DNA of 55,336 bases from an uncultured Pedobacter sp. (GTDB taxonomy: Bacteria > Bacteroidota > Bacteroidia > Sphingobacteriales > Sphingobacteriaceae): the NCBI RefSeq assembly GCF_913776295.1, contig NZ_CAJYOJ010000009.1, positions 1 through 55,336 of the forward strand, in the 5' to 3' direction. The notes beneath the pieces are model-generated. The model had not been told where the DNA came from, did no database searches, and saw only the letters and a list, made by a program, of their open reading frames with translations. The translations under genes were made by a program, and so were the position numbers. Positions 27,701 through 35,736 of the stretch are shown here, piece after piece (the first letter of the stretch is position 1; every line of letters starts with the position of its first letter).

Positions 27701-30379
27701 ACAGGAAAGTCGGTTTATATCGATTGGCCGGGTTGGGCACAACGTGAACAGGGCAGTAATCCAACAGAGGCCTCTATGTTATCTTTTACAGCTAACAAAG
27801 AAAAATTCACTGTTGGAGAAGATATTACCTTAACCATACCTACGGGTAAAAATGGAAGAGCACTCATTTCGATTGAAAATGGCAGCCGCGTATTAAAAAC
27901 GTTCTGGGTAGATACGAAAGCAGGCCAGACACAATTTAAATTCAAGGCGGAGAAAGAGATGGCACCTAATGTTTTTGCGAACATTACGTTACTGCAACCG
28001 CACGCACAAACCGTTAACGATTTGCCAATCAGGATGTATGGGGCTATCCCGCTTTCTATAGAAGATCCGCAAACCATATTAAAACCGACCATTAAAATGG
28101 CCGATAAAATTAAACCGGAAACTGAAAACACCATCACGGTAGGCGAACAGAACGGCAAAGCCATGACTTACACCATCGCCCTGGTTGATGAAGGTTTACT
28201 TGATTTAACCCGGTTTAAAACCCCAGATCCGCATGCTGCATTTTACGCCCGCGAAGGTTTAGGCGTTAAAACATGGGATTTATTTGACTACGTACTGGGT
28301 GCATGGGGTGGAAATTTAGAACGAATTTTAAGTATTGGCGGTGATGGCAGCATCAACAAAAATTTAAATCCGGCAAAAGCTAACCGTTTTAAAGCTGTAG
28401 TCAAATTTATGGGACCATTCACGATTGGTAAAGGCGAAAGTAAAACACACAAATTTAAATTACCACAGTATATTGGTGCGGTAAGGGCTATGGTAGTTGC
28501 CGGACAGGATGCGGCATATGGTTTTGCAGAAAAATCGGTCCAGGTTAAAAAGCCTTTAATGGTTTTGGCCACCCTGCCGAGGGTTATTGGCCCGGGTGAA
28601 AGTTTTACCTTACCGGTAACCGTATTTGCTACAGAGAAAAACCTTAAAAATGTATCGGTACAACTGCAGGCAAGTAATTTAATTGTTCAGGGTACCAGCA
28701 AGCAACAACTTTACTACAAGCAAACCGGCGAACAAATGGCCTATTTTGAGGTTAAAGCACCCAATACCGTAGGTATTGCCAAAGTGAAAGTGATTGCACA
28801 AAGCGGAGCCGAAAAAACAGCTTATGATGTAGAAATGGATATTAGAAATCCAAACCCCTACATAACTAATGTAGTTTCTGCAACCGTTCAGCCTCATACC
28901 AAATGGACTATGAACTATTTACCGATCGGAATGACGGGTACCAACTCTGGTTCGCTGGAGGTCTCTTCTATCCCGGCAATTAACCTGGGCAAAAGATTGA
29001 GTTACCTGATTCAATATCCGCATGGCTGTATCGAACAAACTACATCGGGCATATTCCCTCAGTTATTTTTAGATCGGTTGAGTCCGCTGAACGAACAACA
29101 GAAAGCTAAAACAGAAAAAAATATCAAAGCTGGGATAAACAGGCTCAAAGGTTTCCAAACTCCTGATGGTGGTTTATCTTACTGGCCTGGAGAAGGCTCA
29201 TCTGATGAGTGGGGCAGTAATTACGCTGGTCATTTTTTAATAGAGGCTCAGAATGCTGGTTACACCTTGCCAGTTGGTCTTTTAGACGAGTTATTGCGCT
29301 TTCAAAAATCGAAAGCCACAAACTGGGCACCAAACAGCAATAATTTTTATGGCGGCGATTTATCGCAGGCCTATCGCTTGTACATGCTGGCACTGGCTAA
29401 AAAACCGGAAATGGCTGCCATGAACCGTTTAAAAGCCTTCCAATATTTATCTGTAGCGGCGAAGTGGCGCCTGGCAGCAGCTTATAAACTGGCTGGCCAA
29501 AATGACGTGGCTCAAAATATGATCAGAGGTTTGGATGCTACCATTCAGCCATACAAACAACTTGGTGGAACGTATGGTTCTGATGTGCGTGACGAAGCTA
29601 TGATTTTAGAAACGTTAACCCTACTTGGTCAGAAAGCAAAAGCCGCCGGCTTACTGCAGCCATTGGCAGCCAAATTGGGCGAAAACACCTGGTACAGCAC
29701 ACAAACCACCGCTTATAGTTTGTTGGCTATCGCTAAATTCTGTGGTGCTAACCAATCGGCTAATAAGCTGCAATATCAATATGTACTAGACGGAAAATCT
29801 GCACCTGTAAATTCAAATCAATATCTCAATAGCACACCGGTAACTTTTAAAGGAAATACGGCTTCGGTTACTAATAATGGAAATAATGTGCTTTTTGTTC
29901 GTTTGGTTTTAGAAGGACAACCGGTTGCTGGTCAGAATAATTTCTTACCTAACCGTCCTGATGTTTTGGATATGAGCGTGACCTACAAACGTTTAAATGG
30001 AAAAATTCTGGATCCTGCTACGCTTAAACAAGGAACAGATTTTTATGCTGAAGTTACCGTTAAAAATCCAGGTAGGATGGGATACTACGAACAAATGGCA
30101 CTAACCCAGATTTTCCCTTCTGGATGGGAAATTATCAATACCCGTGTAAATGATAATCAGAGTATCTTAGCTTCATCGCCTTTTACCTATCAGGACATTA
30201 GGGATGATCGCGTTTTTACCTATTTTAATATACGGGAAGGCGAAAGTCTGGTGTATAAGGTATTGCTCAATGCTTCTTACCTGGGCAAATACTATTTATC
30301 GGCCGTTCAATGTGAAGCCATGTATAACAACGATATATCGGCCACTGAGCCTGGAAAATGGGTACAGGTGGTGAAATAG
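24788..30379 (+). CDS. Alpha-2-macroglobulin family protein (YfhM-like)
   Basis: 1863 aa. A bacterial alpha-2-macroglobulin, a periplasmic trap for foreign proteases. One N-terminal membrane helix (FIFIGLLAVSIAAIALIYF, about 15-34) followed by KKK; no lipobox, unlike the E. coli lipoprotein. Then a chain of MG beta-sandwich domains, an unusually acidic Tyr/Asp-rich insert (about residues 470-500), the bait/CUB region, and the alpha-alpha thioester domain. The thioester motif CIEQ is intact at residues 1414-1417 (in YPHGCIEQTTS), so covalent capture is possible. In E. coli yfhM lies directly before pbpC; here pbpC is also next but a RAYT element sits between them. Confidence 0.93.
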   Translation: MEQPSTYQSSSKRKFIFIGLLAVSIAAIALIYFNRKKKSNEENQAYAKYIEAYTSGTISKKSFIRVHLANAATGMQDLGKAETRELFDFSPSISGKTYWIDPQTVEFRPDENLKPGKHYEATFKLSEVSATEKGLEDFDFEFKVITPGLMLTQNGLVSQNNTSLDYMKLSGEIATADVEETSKIEKTLSLDFNQKLNIKWQHDPAKNSSKFTVDSIKKTGSDQTLKIEWDGDAIDADQKGEVEVRVPAINKFEILDMKAIQGEEDYALVQFSEPIGVGQDLTGMITLGNLSDLRYTIDASQVKVYAPEELKGNYALKVNTGVENINGKKLSDGKMANLVFEDKLPAVTIAGAGTILPNSGKLVLPFEAINLKAVDVTVIKIYENNIPQFFQTNSYKDGNELRRVAKPILQKTVRLDEDKALNLHKKNRFTLDLDKMIRTEPGAMYRVTIAFRQEYNAFNCKAGEDKANGTDEESEYDDYEGYGEKIDEDDDFWQRYNNYYPSNYRWNDKDNPCTSSFYTSQRWASRNLIASNIGLVAKRGNDNSMLIVATDLLTAKPLSSVNLELMDYQKQIIFTTKTDGDGFARFDLKRQPFLLIAKNGSERGYLKLDDGSSLPLSRFDVGGDVVQSGLKGFIYGERGVWRPGDSVFVSFVLEDKLKKLPANYPVTMELYNPKGQLYKRLINGKPLNGFYTFKTATENTAPTGNWMAKVKAGGATFSKTLKIETVMPNRLKIDFNIGNRTYLSAGTSSATLSARWLFGAVAQNLKAKVDVNLNTTETKFKGFEGFSFDNPTVNFESQVKTIFEGTLNQNGTAQINTNLNENNTAPGVLRANFTTKVFEPGGNFSIDNFSIPYHVYNSYLGIRTEKGDRLSGMLVTGKEHKVEIVNVNTDGKLLNGTKTVTVELYKTQWRWWWEQDDQYTYANFTQNQYNKLIESHQVNLLNGKGSWNLRVDEPEWGRYLILVRDANGGHVTGKSVYIDWPGWAQREQGSNPTEASMLSFTANKEKFTVGEDITLTIPTGKNGRALISIENGSRVLKTFWVDTKAGQTQFKFKAEKEMAPNVFANITLLQPHAQTVNDLPIRMYGAIPLSIEDPQTILKPTIKMADKIKPETENTITVGEQNGKAMTYTIALVDEGLLDLTRFKTPDPHAAFYAREGLGVKTWDLFDYVLGAWGGNLERILSIGGDGSINKNLNPAKANRFKAVVKFMGPFTIGKGESKTHKFKLPQYIGAVRAMVVAGQDAAYGFAEKSVQVKKPLMVLATLPRVIGPGESFTLPVTVFATEKNLKNVSVQLQASNLIVQGTSKQQLYYKQTGEQMAYFEVKAPNTVGIAKVKVIAQSGAEKTAYDVEMDIRNPNPYITNVVSATVQPHTKWTMNYLPIGMTGTNSGSLEVSSIPAINLGKRLSYLIQYPHGCIEQTTSGIFPQLFLDRLSPLNEQQKAKTEKNIKAGINRLKGFQTPDGGLSYWPGEGSSDEWGSNYAGHFLIEAQNAGYTLPVGLLDELLRFQKSKATNWAPNSNNFYGGDLSQAYRLYMLALAKKPEMAAMNRLKAFQYLSVAAKWRLAAAYKLAGQNDVAQNMIRGLDATIQPYKQLGGTYGSDVRDEAMILETLTLLGQKAKAAGLLQPLAAKLGENTWYSTQTTAYSLLAIAKFCGANQSANKLQYQYVLDGKSAPVNSNQYLNSTPVTFKGNTASVTNNGNNVLFVRLVLEGQPVAGQNNFLPNRPDVLDMSVTYKRLNGKILDPATLKQGTDFYAEVTVKNPGRMGYYEQMALTQIFPSGWEIINTRVNDNQSILASSPFTYQDIRDDRVFTYFNIREGESLVYKVLLNASYLGKYYLSAVQCEAMYNNDISATEPGKWVQVVK

Positions 30380-30391
30380 GATCTTGCTAAT

Positions 30392-30411
30392 GGTTCGTGG
30401 AGACACGAACC
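30392..30411. repeat. REP-like hairpin upstream of RAYT
   Basis: GGTTCGTGGAGACACGAACC: perfect 8-bp stem with loop GAGA, 13 nt after the stop of the YfhM-like gene. It differs from the TAGCG type REP but shares the GAGAC core, and lies within the RAYT-associated insert. Confidence 0.65.
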
Positions 30412-30453
30412 CTGGCGACTAAAAAAAGAGACTATCATTATTCACCGTTATTG

Positions 30454-30474
30454 GTCGTAGCGTCTCGCTAAGAC
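30454..30474 (+). repeat. REP hairpin, upstream flank of RAYT
   Basis: TAGCGTCTCGCTA core with GTC/GAC extensions and one internal mismatch; loop TCT. It is the inverted counterpart of the downstream REP (loop AGA) and lies 18 nt before the RAYT start. Confidence 0.85.
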
Positions 30475-30491
30475 TTAATCGTATATTATAG

Positions 30492-31043
30492 ATGGGAAGA
30501 AAGTATAAATTTCACGATAATTCTAAACTTTATTTTGTGACCTTCACTGTTGTTGATTGGATTGATGTGTTTACAAGACAAGAATATGCAGATATTATTT
30601 ATGATAGTTTAACATTTTGCCAAAAGGAAAAAGCATTAGATCTATATGCATATTGTATTATGACAAATCATATTCACCTCATTATTGGAACCAAAAAGGA
30701 AACGCTATCTGGTATTGTAAGAGATTTCAAAAGCTTTACTTCTAGGCATATCAGGAAGGCCATAAAAAATAGCAATACTGAAAGTCGAAAGTTGTGGATG
30801 CTGGAAATGATGAAAAAATCAGGAAGTAAAAATGAAAGAAATAAGGACTTTCAATTTTGGCAACAACATAACCATCCAATAGAACTAGATAATAATGTAA
30901 TTTTAGATCAGCGCTTAAATTATATACACCAAAATCCCGTCAAAGCTGGATACGTAGAAAATGAAGAAGATTGGCTTAACAGTAGCGCAGGCGATTATCA
31001 TCAAATTAGAAAAGGACAGGTTGAGGTTATCATTATTGAATGA
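30492..31043 (+). CDS. REP-associated tyrosine transposase (RAYT, Y1/TnpA_REP)
   Basis: 183 aa single-domain Y1 transposase. The HUH metal motif is TNHIHLIIG (about residues 58-66), and the family C-terminal block LNYIHQNPVKAGYV...DWLNSSAGDY carries the Tyr before IHxNPVxAG. RAYTs bind and cut single-stranded REP hairpins and are usually single-copy, domesticated-looking genes. Here the gene is AT-rich against its neighbours, flanked by inverted REP copies (30454 and 31059) and placed between the YfhM-like gene and pbpC. Matching REPs recur at 54.4-55.0 kb. No frameshift or missing motif; it looks functional. Confidence 0.93.
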   Translation: MGRKYKFHDNSKLYFVTFTVVDWIDVFTRQEYADIIYDSLTFCQKEKALDLYAYCIMTNHIHLIIGTKKETLSGIVRDFKSFTSRHIRKAIKNSNTESRKLWMLEMMKKSGSKNERNKDFQFWQQHNHPIELDNNVILDQRLNYIHQNPVKAGYVENEEDWLNSSAGDYHQIRKGQVEVIIIE

Positions 31044-31058
31044 AAATAAAAAAAACAT

Positions 31059-31079
31059 GTCGTAGCGAGACGCTACGAC
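31059..31079 (-). repeat. REP hairpin, downstream flank of RAYT
   Basis: TAGCGAGACGCTA core extended by GTCG/CGAC to a perfect 9-bp stem with loop AGA, 15 nt after the RAYT stop and after an A-run. Inverted relative to the upstream REP. Confidence 0.88.
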
Positions 31080-31111
31080 TAGGATAGAGACAAGGACCAT
31101 GGCGATGTTTG

Positions 31112-31140
31112 AGATCTGAAACAAGATATCTCAAAATAAT
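31112..31140. repeat. Short hairpin before pbpC
   Basis: TTTGAGAT and ATCTCAAA form an 8-bp stem around a 12-nt loop between the RAYT flank and pbpC. It may be the old end of the insert or a weak terminator. Confidence 0.4.
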
Positions 31141-31252
31141 GTGCTTATTAAATGCTAAAAACCTGCTTGAGGATCCGCACCATAATGAACAAATACTAAA
31201 AAATAAGTTCCGCTCCGTATCTTCACTGGCCGAATTTTATATTTCAAATTAA

Positions 31253-33625
31253 ATGAACAAACTCCCGAAAGCTTTCCTCCTTACTGATGTTATCTGTTTT
31301 GCATTGCTTTTGGCTTTTCTCTTTTCATTACCGTCAAAACTTTTCCAGACGCCTACCTCTTATGTTATTGAGGCCAGCAATGGCCATTTACTAAGCGCTG
31401 CAATTGCCAGCGACGGGCAGTGGCGATTCCCTGTGGCAGACAGTGTCCCAGTAAAATTTAAGGATTGCATTATTGCTTTCGAAGATAAAAGATTTTATAA
31501 GCATTTTGGTGTAGATGTATTGGCCATGAGCCGGGCCATGCGACAAAACTGGCGGGCAAAAAGTGTGGTAAGCGGTGGCAGTACATTAACGATGCAGGTC
31601 ATCCGTTTATCCCGAAAAAAAGACCGAACCATTTGGCAAAAATTTTTGGAAGTAATTTTAGCTTTCCGTTTGGAAATAAAATATTCGAAAGCAGAAATTA
31701 TAGGTCTGTACGCAGCCAATGCACCATTTGGAAGTAATGTAGTAGGCTTGGAAGCGGCAAGTTGGCGATATTATGGTCGTGACGCTAAAACGCTTTCGTG
31801 GGGTGAGATGGCCACTTTGGCCGTTCTTCCCAATAGTCCGTCGCTGGTTCATCCCGGAAAAAATTCATCCAGACTTGTCAAAAAAAGAAATGATCTGTTG
31901 GATAAGCTGGCCGAGTTAAAATACATCGATCAGGCCACAGCCAATTTATCCAAACTGGAACCTGTTCCAGGCAAGCCTATGCCCCTGCCCCAAAATGCCC
32001 CACACCTGTTAAACCGTTTTAAAGCGGAACGAGGGAATCTTCAAATCCCTTCTACCAGAATTACATCTACATTGGATGAAAACATACAACTAAAAGTTAA
32101 TGCCCTGTTAAAAAGATATCAGAACCGTTATCGGGCAAATGACATTAACAACATTGCGGCGTTGATACTCGATACCAGGACCGGCCAGGTGGTAAGTTAT
32201 GTAGGCAACATCTATCAGCCGGAAAATACCGGATTGCAAAGCCATGTGGATATGATCAAGGCACCGCGAAGCCCAGGTAGCACCTTAAAGCCGATACTTT
32301 ACGCGAGTATGATGAATGATGGCTTTATATTGCCGCATACCTTAATTCCAGATATCCCTACTCAAATAGCGGGTTACTCCCCACAAAATTATGATCTGGG
32401 CTATGATGGTGCTATTGCTGCCGATAAAGCACTGAGCCGTTCCTTAAACATCCCCGCAGTGAAAATGTTGCAGCAATATAAATATGAACGATTTTACGAT
32501 AAATTAAAAAAATTGGGGATAGGCACATTGAATCAGCCTGCAGATCATTATGGCTTATCATTAATTTTAGGTGGCAGCGAAGTTACGATGTGGGATCTGG
32601 CCAATACCTATATGGGTATGGTGCGCACCTTGAACCACTTTAACACCTATAAGGGACTTTACAATCCACAGGATTATAAACCGGCAACTTACTTTACTCA
32701 TCAAGCTAAAGAAGAAAAAGACTATCAGCGCAATTCATTCTTAGACCATGGCGCCATATGGGCAACCTTTAATGCCATGGAAGAGGTAATGCGCCCTGGT
32801 GATGAAGGGTTGTGGGAACAATTTTCTTCCTCACAAAGGGTAGCATGGAAAACGGGTACCAGTTTCGGTTTCCGCGATGCCTGGGCCATAGGCCTAACAC
32901 CTGATTATGTAGTATGCGTTTGGGTAGGTAACGCTGACGGTGAAGGCAGGCCGGGACTGGTAGGAATAGAAGCGGCTGCACCGGTGCTCTTTGATATTTT
33001 TAGGTTATTACCCAGTGGTAAATGGTTTGAAATACCCACCACCAAACTTAAAAAACTTCAGATATGTAAACAAAGCGGCTACAAAGCAGGAGAATATTGC
33101 ACCGAGATAATGCAAGAACTCGTTCCTGTTGCCGGAGAAAAAACAGCGGTTTGTCCTTTTCACAAATTGGTTCATTTAGACAAAACTGGTAATTACCGGG
33201 TTACAGACCAATGTGAAAGTCCAACACAAATGCAACATAAAAACTGGTTTATTTTACCACCAGCTATGGAATATTATTACAAAATCAAAAATAGCGACTA
33301 TAAATCGCTTCCCCCTTTTAAAGCTGGCTGCAACCTTTCGGGCGGAAATACCGTTATGGAAGTTATTTACCCTAAAAATAATGCGATCGTTTACATCCCA
33401 TTAGAACTGGATGGATCAAGAGGTAAAATTGTGATCAATGCCGCACACCGAAATCCAGGTATTAAAATATACTGGCACATTGATAATGAATACGTAAGCA
33501 CTACCACCAATTTTCATCAATTGGCCATCAGTCCGCCGCCTGGTAAACATACCTTAACCCTGGTTGATGAGAATGGAGAGCGGCTGGTGCAAACTTTTAC
33601 AATTTTGGATAAAGAAAAGAATTAA
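31253..33625 (+). CDS. pbpC: Penicillin-binding protein 1C
   Basis: 790 aa bifunctional class A PBP. A single N-terminal membrane helix (about 9-28); glycosyltransferase 51 domain with EDKRFYKHFGVD (about residues 76-87) and GGSTLTMQ; transpeptidase domain with the nucleophile S343 in STLK, the SxN motif in SRSLN and K533 in KTGTS; and a C-terminal BiPBP_C domain with several Cys (ICKQSGYKAGEYC and later). In E. coli PbpC pairs with the alpha-2-macroglobulin YfhM and is thought to mend the wall after attack. The RAYT insert puts about 870 nt between the two genes here, so pbpC probably needs its own promoter; TATCTTCA near 31218 is a weak candidate. Confidence 0.95.
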   Translation: MNKLPKAFLLTDVICFALLLAFLFSLPSKLFQTPTSYVIEASNGHLLSAAIASDGQWRFPVADSVPVKFKDCIIAFEDKRFYKHFGVDVLAMSRAMRQNWRAKSVVSGGSTLTMQVIRLSRKKDRTIWQKFLEVILAFRLEIKYSKAEIIGLYAANAPFGSNVVGLEAASWRYYGRDAKTLSWGEMATLAVLPNSPSLVHPGKNSSRLVKKRNDLLDKLAELKYIDQATANLSKLEPVPGKPMPLPQNAPHLLNRFKAERGNLQIPSTRITSTLDENIQLKVNALLKRYQNRYRANDINNIAALILDTRTGQVVSYVGNIYQPENTGLQSHVDMIKAPRSPGSTLKPILYASMMNDGFILPHTLIPDIPTQIAGYSPQNYDLGYDGAIAADKALSRSLNIPAVKMLQQYKYERFYDKLKKLGIGTLNQPADHYGLSLILGGSEVTMWDLANTYMGMVRTLNHFNTYKGLYNPQDYKPATYFTHQAKEEKDYQRNSFLDHGAIWATFNAMEEVMRPGDEGLWEQFSSSQRVAWKTGTSFGFRDAWAIGLTPDYVVCVWVGNADGEGRPGLVGIEAAAPVLFDIFRLLPSGKWFEIPTTKLKKLQICKQSGYKAGEYCTEIMQELVPVAGEKTAVCPFHKLVHLDKTGNYRVTDQCESPTQMQHKNWFILPPAMEYYYKIKNSDYKSLPPFKAGCNLSGGNTVMEVIYPKNNAIVYIPLELDGSRGKIVINAAHRNPGIKIYWHIDNEYVSTTTNFHQLAISPPPGKHTLTLVDENGERLVQTFTILDKEKN

Positions 33626-33720
33626 GGTAATTTTTTTGTGTTCATTGATGTGATACAAAAAAATAGCTAAAACGATAACATTGAATATTAACATCTGAAA
33701 ATGAGTGACTTATGCCGAAT
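33626..33720. other. Start of 690-bp gene-free repeat nest
   Basis: Between the pbpC stop and the lysoplasmalogenase stop (33626-34312) there is no credible gene. The stretch holds fragment D and copy B of the composite repeat and a short AT-rich spacer. No clear terminator for pbpC is visible. Confidence 0.5.
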
Positions 33721-33830
33721 TATGACTGATATCCAGATAATCCCCCTGCGCTCCGGGTTATTCCGCTTTATCGCTTGCACCTTGCAGGCGGGGGGGTAGA
33801 AACAAGGGTTGCGTAACCTGCAATCCCACA
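33721..33830 (+). repeat. Repeat fragment D
   Basis: CTCCGGGTTATTCCGCTTTA, TCGCTTGC and TTGCAGGCGGGGG followed by AGAAACAAGG match a block inside copy B (34013-34070: CCGGGCTATTCCGCTTTATC, GTTGCAGGCGGGGG, AGTAACAAAGG) about 280 nt downstream in the same orientation. Confidence 0.7.
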
Positions 33831-33949
33831 AATTAAATGTTTTTTGCCCCAAAAAAATCAGCTGATTTACCATATAAGACTTGTAGAAAATATAAGCCTA
33901 TATGATTTTTATATTTCTTTCACGGTTTAATTATAGCAGGAAATGAGCG

Positions 33950-34224
33950 TTCGTGGTTCTTAGAGACTTTTGGTCCCGCTATCGCTTATAGTCCTCCCCC
34001 ATGGAATTGGAATCCGGGCTATTCCGCTTTATCGCTTGCCCGTTGCAGGCGGGGGTTTAGTAACAAAGGTTTCTGCTACCTGCTGCAGCTACAGATGAAA
34101 TACCTCATGGGCTATTTAGCCCTGGTTGAAGCGGTACCCTGCAGCAACGAGGCACGAGGAAGCGAAGCGTACAAGCGAAAAACAGGAAGATCCTTTTTAT
34201 GCTGCACAAGCCTTGCGCTCCTAA
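33950..34224 (+). repeat. Dispersed composite intergenic repeat, copy B
   Basis: It begins with TTCGTGGTTC (33950), then CCCGCTATCGCTTATAGTC (33975-33993). The fragment-D-like block is at 34013-34070. The right module (34113-34224) has CTATTTAGCCCTGG, TTGAAGCGGTACCCTGCAGC, GAGGAAGCGAAGCG, AAGCGAAAAACAGGAAG and CCTTGCGCTCCTA. Right-module blocks agree closely with copy A. Open frames here are by-products of the repeat. Confidence 0.78.
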
Positions 34225-34312
34225 TAATAAATCACCTTTCAGAAAAGCCAAACAGTTCCAAAAAAGCTGGAGAAAAGCACTTGATTAATACATATATCAC
34301 TCAATACCTATC

Positions 34313-35002
34313 TTAAACTTCCGTTCTGGTCACCACCAACTGCCGCGAAATTGTTCCATACACCATTAGATACTGTGCAATCATATAGGTTGCCATCACT
34401 AAAGCTCCACCCTGTGGAATAGGTTGAGCAAACTTATTAATAGCCAGAATGCTATCTGAAAGCAAGAAAAATAATGCTCCATAAAAAATGAGTTTGAAGC
34501 TGAAAATATTTACCTTACCATAGCGATTGAAAGCCATAATAGCCATAACGGTAACGATAATGGCATACATTAAAACAGGAAACTGCATGGGCCCTAATTT
34601 AGGCTGTAAGTAGAAGAACAAACCTGAACAAAAAATGGCAAAGGCGCCTACAACCCATAAAAAATAAGGTGTTTTATGATTAGGATTTGATTTATGATCA
34701 AGCGTAAATGCCCTGATGTAAAAAATGTGGCAAACTACAAAGGCTATTAATCCATAAACAAAAAAACTTGTTTTGTCATTTTGAAACATCAGCAGGATAT
34801 CGCCAATCCACGCAAAAATTAATCCTGTAAAAATCCGCTTGTGAAAACGTCCTCTTAAATTTGTGCCAACATAAAGCCATATTAACAGTACAGCTGCAAT
34901 TAATAGCTTAACAAAACGCAGCTGAATATGATTGGTATATTCTGTATATAACTGAATTACAAATACGAGAAAAAATATAAAGGAGAACAATTTTGTTTTC
35001 AT
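34313..35002 (-). CDS. YhhN-family lysoplasmalogenase-like membrane protein
   Basis: 229 aa with about eight membrane helices. The YhhN/TMEM86 pattern is clear: FAWIGDILLMF near residue 66, a GLIAFVVCHIFYIRAF helix near 83-98, and LFFLLSDSILAINKF near residues 178-192. Family members hydrolyse the vinyl-ether bond of lysoplasmalogens (TMEM86B) or are uncharacterised in bacteria. Inner membrane. Transcribed alone toward the repeat nest. Family call firm, activity inferred. Confidence 0.88.
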   Translation of the reverse strand: MKTKLFSFIFFLVFVIQLYTEYTNHIQLRFVKLLIAAVLLIWLYVGTNLRGRFHKRIFTGLIFAWIGDILLMFQNDKTSFFVYGLIAFVVCHIFYIRAFTLDHKSNPNHKTPYFLWVVGAFAIFCSGLFFYLQPKLGPMQFPVLMYAIIVTVMAIMAFNRYGKVNIFSFKLIFYGALFFLLSDSILAINKFAQPIPQGGALVMATYMIAQYLMVYGTISRQLVVTRTEV

Positions 35003-35305
35003 CAGTGCGGGGATTTGCCTTATACAAATTTAAAAACCAAATTACGGATATTAACTGGATACACACAAAAATTACCCGATAACCAATCGGCAATTTTAAA
35101 AACAAAAACAACAAAGCACCAAACAGCAACCTCAGATCCTTAAACCTGATTTGCCCTACTCCCTGTTCCAATAAGGAAAAAACAAACGCAAGAGCAAGCG
35201 AAGCCTGTTACATATTATGATATAAAAACAAGATTGAGGAACCGGCAACCTAAAGCTGGCAAAAAACTGACCAATGTAATATTTATGCTTCTTTGGCTTT
35301 AGTTA
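35003..35305. other. Divergent intergenic region
   Basis: About 300 bases between the YhhN gene and the promoter of the secreted OB-like protein. CGCAAGAGCAAGCGAAGCCTG near 35189-35209 looks like a remnant of the composite repeat's right module. No gene. Confidence 0.4.
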
Positions 35306-35335
35306 TTGATTTTAATCAAATTCACCTTAACTTTG
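35306..35335 (+). promoter_or_regulatory. Bacteroidota-type promoter of secreted OB-like gene
   Basis: TTG at 35306-35308, 19 nt, then a perfect TAACTTTG (TAnnTTTG) at 35328-35335. Transcription would start near 35342, 44 nt before the ATG. Confidence 0.7.
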
Positions 35336-35385
35336 AAAGGCATCACTAATGTATGTGCAAATGCACCCATTAAATCTTCCCTTCT

Positions 35386-35736
35386 ATGAAGAATTTATCC
35401 TTACTTATTTTGCTAATTGCCACGGCACTTTATGCTAAGAGCCAAACAATGGTATTAACCAAAGATGTGGCTCAATATATCGGTAAGAACGTATCCATCT
35501 GCGATTCTGTGTACAGCACAAAAGCTTTAGATAAATTAACGCTAATTAATTTGGGAGGTGCATACCCAAAAGAGCTAATTACTATTGTGATCAATAAAGA
35601 AGATGAGCGTAAATTCCCCTCTGAGCCGGCTAGTATGTTTATGGGAAATAATATCTGTGTTACCGGAGTGGTTTCGGATTTCAAAGGCAGAAAACAGATT
35701 TTAGTTACCGATCCGAAGCAGATTGTGGTAAAATAA
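35386..35736 (+). CDS. Small secreted protein, OB-fold-like
   Basis: 116 aa with a signal peptide (hydrophobic 4-18, ending AKSQ). The mature part (about 97 aa) is beta-rich: an opening KDVAQYIGKNVSICDSVYS strand pair, LINLGGAYPKELITIVI, and a closing NICVTGVVSDFKGRKQILVTDPKQI, a strand order reminiscent of small OB-fold proteins of Bacteroidota. Its own promoter is clear. Its stop codon directly abuts the stop of the convergent vsr-like gene (no base between). Function unknown. Confidence 0.75.
   Translation: MKNLSLLILLIATALYAKSQTMVLTKDVAQYIGKNVSICDSVYSTKALDKLTLINLGGAYPKELITIVINKEDERKFPSEPASMFMGNNICVTGVVSDFKGRKQILVTDPKQIVVK

Noticed and set aside
30492..31043. Classical IS200/IS605 insertion sequence
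   Set aside because: The protein has the RAYT-type C-terminal block (IHxNPVxAGxV) and REP flanks; no TnpB or IS605 end structure is seen.
30392..31079. CRISPR array around the transposase gene
   Set aside because: The repeats are palindromic REP hairpins at irregular distances, with no spacers and no cas genes.
33688..33873. 61-codon minus-strand frame after pbpC
   Set aside because: It is formed by repeat fragment D; Cys/Arg/Pro-rich nonsense composition.
34095..34316. 73-codon plus-strand frame
   Set aside because: It lies in the right module of repeat copy B and changes with the repeat sequence; no independent coding sign.
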